Assembly: GCA_021161025.1 (NCBI GenBank)
Contig: JAGHBK010000002.1
Location: 1 to 6,076, forward strand
Reading direction: 5' to 3'
Source: a bacterium
GTDB lineage: Bacteria; Patescibacteriota; Minisyncoccia; Minisyncoccales; DG-74-3
DNA: 6,076 bases
Below are positions 5,554 to 6,076 of the stretch, in pieces. Both the position numbers and the translations under genes were made by a program. Numbering within the stretch: the first letter of the stretch is position 1; every line of letters begins with the position of its first letter. The notes beneath the pieces are model-generated. The model ran no database searches and was not told the origin of the DNA. It saw only the letters and a list, made by a program, of their open reading frames with translations.

Positions 5554-5636
5554 GCCCAGGTGGTGGAACTGGTATACACGGCAGCTTGAGGTGCTGTGCC
5601 CGAAAGGGCGTGTGGGTTCAAATCCCACCCTGGGCA
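5554..5636 (+). tRNA. tRNA-Leu (anticodon GAG)
   Basis: An 83-base class II tRNA. The acceptor stem GCCCAGG/CCTGGGC is perfect, and the anticodon stem GCAGC/GCTGT carries loop TTGAGGT with anticodon GAG at 5588-5590. The long variable arm is built on GCCC-GAAA-GGGC, and the T arm is GTGGG-TTCAAAT-CCCAC. The discriminator is A and no CCA is encoded. It starts 4 bases after rplS and ends 4 bases before tRNA-Val. Confidence 0.97.
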
Positions 5637-5640
5637 CTTT

Positions 5641-5713
5641 GGGCGAGTAGCTCAGTGGCTAGAGCGTCCGCCTTACACGCGGGAGGTCACAGGTTCAAGT
5701 CCTGTCTCGCCCA
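5641..5713 (+). tRNA. tRNA-Val (anticodon UAC)
   Basis: A 73-base cloverleaf. The acceptor stem is GGGCGAG/CTCGCCC, the D stem GCTC/GAGC, and the anticodon stem TCCGC/GCGGG carries loop CTTACAC with anticodon TAC at 5674-5676. The T arm is ACAGG-TTCAAGT-CCTGT. The discriminator is A and no CCA is encoded. With the GAC isoacceptor upstream it covers all valine codons. Confidence 0.97.
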
Positions 5714-5718
5714 TAAAA

Positions 5719-5747
5719 TTGATTAATAGTCATTAATCATTTATAAT
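5719..5747 (+). promoter_or_regulatory. Strong sigma-70-type promoter for the tRNA-Phe/tRNA-Gly cluster
   Basis: TTGATT (5719-5724) and a perfect TATAAT (5742-5747) are separated by 17 bases, and tRNA-Phe begins 9 bases after the -10. The spacer holds a 7-bp dyad, GATTAAT-AGTC-ATTAATC (5721-5738), which overlaps the -35. It could be an operator or chance in AT-rich DNA. Confidence 0.75.
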
Positions 5748-5755
5748 ATCCTTAA

Positions 5756-5831
5756 GCCGGGGTAGCTCAGTGGTAGATGCGCTTCTCTGAAAAAGAAGAG
5801 GTCGAGGGTTCGATTCCCTCCCCCGGCACCA
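5756..5831 (+). tRNA. tRNA-Phe (anticodon GAA), CCA encoded, one extra base in the D stem
   Basis: The acceptor stem GCCGGGG/CCCCGGC is perfect, and the anticodon stem CTTCT/AGAAG carries loop CTGAAAA with anticodon GAA at 5789-5791. The T arm is GAGGG-TTCGATT-CCCTC. A discriminator A is followed by an encoded CCA (5829-5831), the only one in this window. The D arm reads GCTC-AGTGGTA-GATGC: T5778 is an extra base that must bulge from the 3' side of the D stem, between A77 and G79. The other pairs of the stem still form. Confidence 0.93.
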
Positions 5832-5844
5832 AAATCATTTTCTA

Positions 5845-6003
5845 GCGGGAGTAGTTCAGTGGTAGAACGCCCCCCACTTTTAAAAGCGGGCATGGTATAG
5901 CGGCATTACATCACCTTGCCATGGTGAAGATACGGGTTCGACTCCCGTTGCCCGCTAAGAAAAAAGTGGGGGGAGATCGCGGGTTCGAGTCCCGTCTCCC
6001 GCT
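5845..6003 (+). tRNA. Interrupted tRNA-Gly-like gene hosting another tRNA in place of its anticodon loop
   Basis: The outer tRNA body is complete except for the anticodon loop. The acceptor stem GCGGGAG (5845-5851) pairs perfectly with CTCCCGC (5996-6002), with discriminator T6003. The D arm is GTTC-AGTGGTA-GAAC (5854-5868), the variable loop AGATC (5974-5978), and the T arm GCGGG-TTCGAGT-CCCGT (5979-5995). Between the arms, CCCCCCACTTTT (5870-5881) pairs without mismatch with AAAAGTGGGGGG (5962-5973). Short linkers AAAA and AAGAA then join this helix to a whole tRNA-Gly (5886-5956). U73 and the acceptor resemble bacterial tRNA-Gly. No canonical loop with U33 can be drawn at the normal distance. 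CTTTTAA at 5877-5883 would be a tRNA-Lys(UUU) loop only if the anticodon stem had 7 bp. It may be a spliced or two-piece tRNA, a non-decoding tRNA, or a pseudogene. Confidence 0.75.
5886..5956 (+). tRNA. tRNA-Gly (anticodon GCC), nested inside another tRNA
   Basis: A normal 71-base cloverleaf. The acceptor stem GCGGGCA/TGCCCGC is perfect and the D stem GTA/TAC is of the type seen in bacterial tRNA-Gly. The anticodon stem TCACC/GGTGA carries loop TTGCCAT with anticodon GCC at 5918-5920, the variable loop is AGAT, and the T arm is ACGGG-TTCGACT-CCCGT. The discriminator is T and no CCA is encoded. It should decode GGC/GGU. Both ends lie within the outer tRNA, so RNase P and 3' processing that release it would also cut the outer RNA in two. 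Confidence 0.95.
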
Positions 6004-6004
6004 C

Positions 6005-6033
6005 TTGACTCATACCCTTTTATTGGGTAATAT
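6005..6033 (+). promoter_or_regulatory. Sigma-70-type promoter for the gene at the right edge
   Basis: TTGACT (6005-6010) and TAATAT (6028-6033) are separated by 17 bases, and the start codon lies 25 bases past the -10. An inverted repeat, TACCCTTTTATT (6013-6024) against AATAAAGGGTA (6046-6056), spans the spacer and the start region. The inner half TACCC/GGGTA (6013-6029) can also form a small hairpin. The dyad may be an operator or a leader structure covering the ribosome site. Confidence 0.65.
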
Positions 6034-6058
6034 GTAAGAATTCCTAATAAAGGGTAAA

Positions 6059-6076
6059 ATGAGTAAAGTCTTAGAA
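6059..6076 (+). CDS. Start of an unidentified gene (six codons)
   Basis: ATG at 6059 opens a frame, MSKVLE, that runs off the window. AAAGGG (6049-6054) lies 4 bases before it as a possible ribosome site, and a good promoter is 25 bases upstream. Too little is present to suggest a product. Confidence 0.4.

Noticed and set aside
5721..5738. Inverted repeat GATTAAT-AGTC-ATTAATC as a terminator after tRNA-Val(UAC)
   Set aside because: The stem is all A/T except one pair and no T-run follows. It overlaps a near-perfect promoter, so an operator or chance dyad is more likely.
5870..5973. Group I intron in the outer tRNA
   Set aside because: The insertion of about 100 bases is fully accounted for by a helix, short linkers and a complete tRNA; there is no room for a group I core.

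Overview
The window is AT-rich and tightly packed, with genes separated by 4 to about 80 bases or overlapping. It codes almost only for translation functions. Several traits fit a reduced-genome bacterium of the Patescibacteria/CPR type (Parcubacteria-like): a valyl-tRNA synthetase of only 710 residues without the C-terminal coiled-coil arm, a short RluD-type enzyme without an S4 domain, tRNA genes mostly without encoded CCA, a PrsW-family membrane protease, and degenerate 7-nt repeats within housekeeping genes. The lineage is inferred; no rRNA or marker tree is available here.

Left half, minus strand, reading from 4216 down to 1: tsaD (tRNA t6A modification), valS (valyl-tRNA synthetase), a PrsW-like intramembrane protease that overlaps the end of valS by 13 bases, and the N-terminal 82 codons of a Lys/Glu-rich protein that runs off the window and may be an Hsp20-type chaperone. 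A 57-base gap between tsaD and valS carries a hairpin next to the valS ribosome binding site. One arm of that hairpin recurs inside valS codons 8-12.

Right half, plus strand: a promoter at 4243-4271 faces away from tsaD and leads into tRNA-Glu(UUC), a foldable repeat element (4378-4470), tRNA-Val(GAC), an RluA/RluD-family pseudouridine synthase, rplS (ribosomal protein L19), tRNA-Leu(GAG) and tRNA-Val(UAC). These are so close together that they probably form one transcript whose mRNA ends are set by tRNA processing. A second promoter (5719-5747) precedes tRNA-Phe(GAA) and the most unusual object in the window: a complete tRNA-Gly(GCC) at 5886-5956 nested inside a second tRNA body (5845-6003). 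The outer tRNA has intact acceptor, D and T arms, but its anticodon loop is replaced by a 12-bp perfect helix capped by the inner tRNA. A third promoter (6005-6033) starts a gene of which only six codons are present.

A second theme is repeats. At least nine arrays of degenerate 7-nt units, usually five units (35 bases), lie in frame inside tsaD (five arrays), valS (three) and the RluD-like gene (at its start codon). A related array is in the tRNA-Glu/tRNA-Val spacer. Three arrays are followed by a GC-rich hairpin. They encode Lys/Asn/Gln/Ser-rich loops in otherwise conserved enzymes and look like in-frame invasions by a repeat family.
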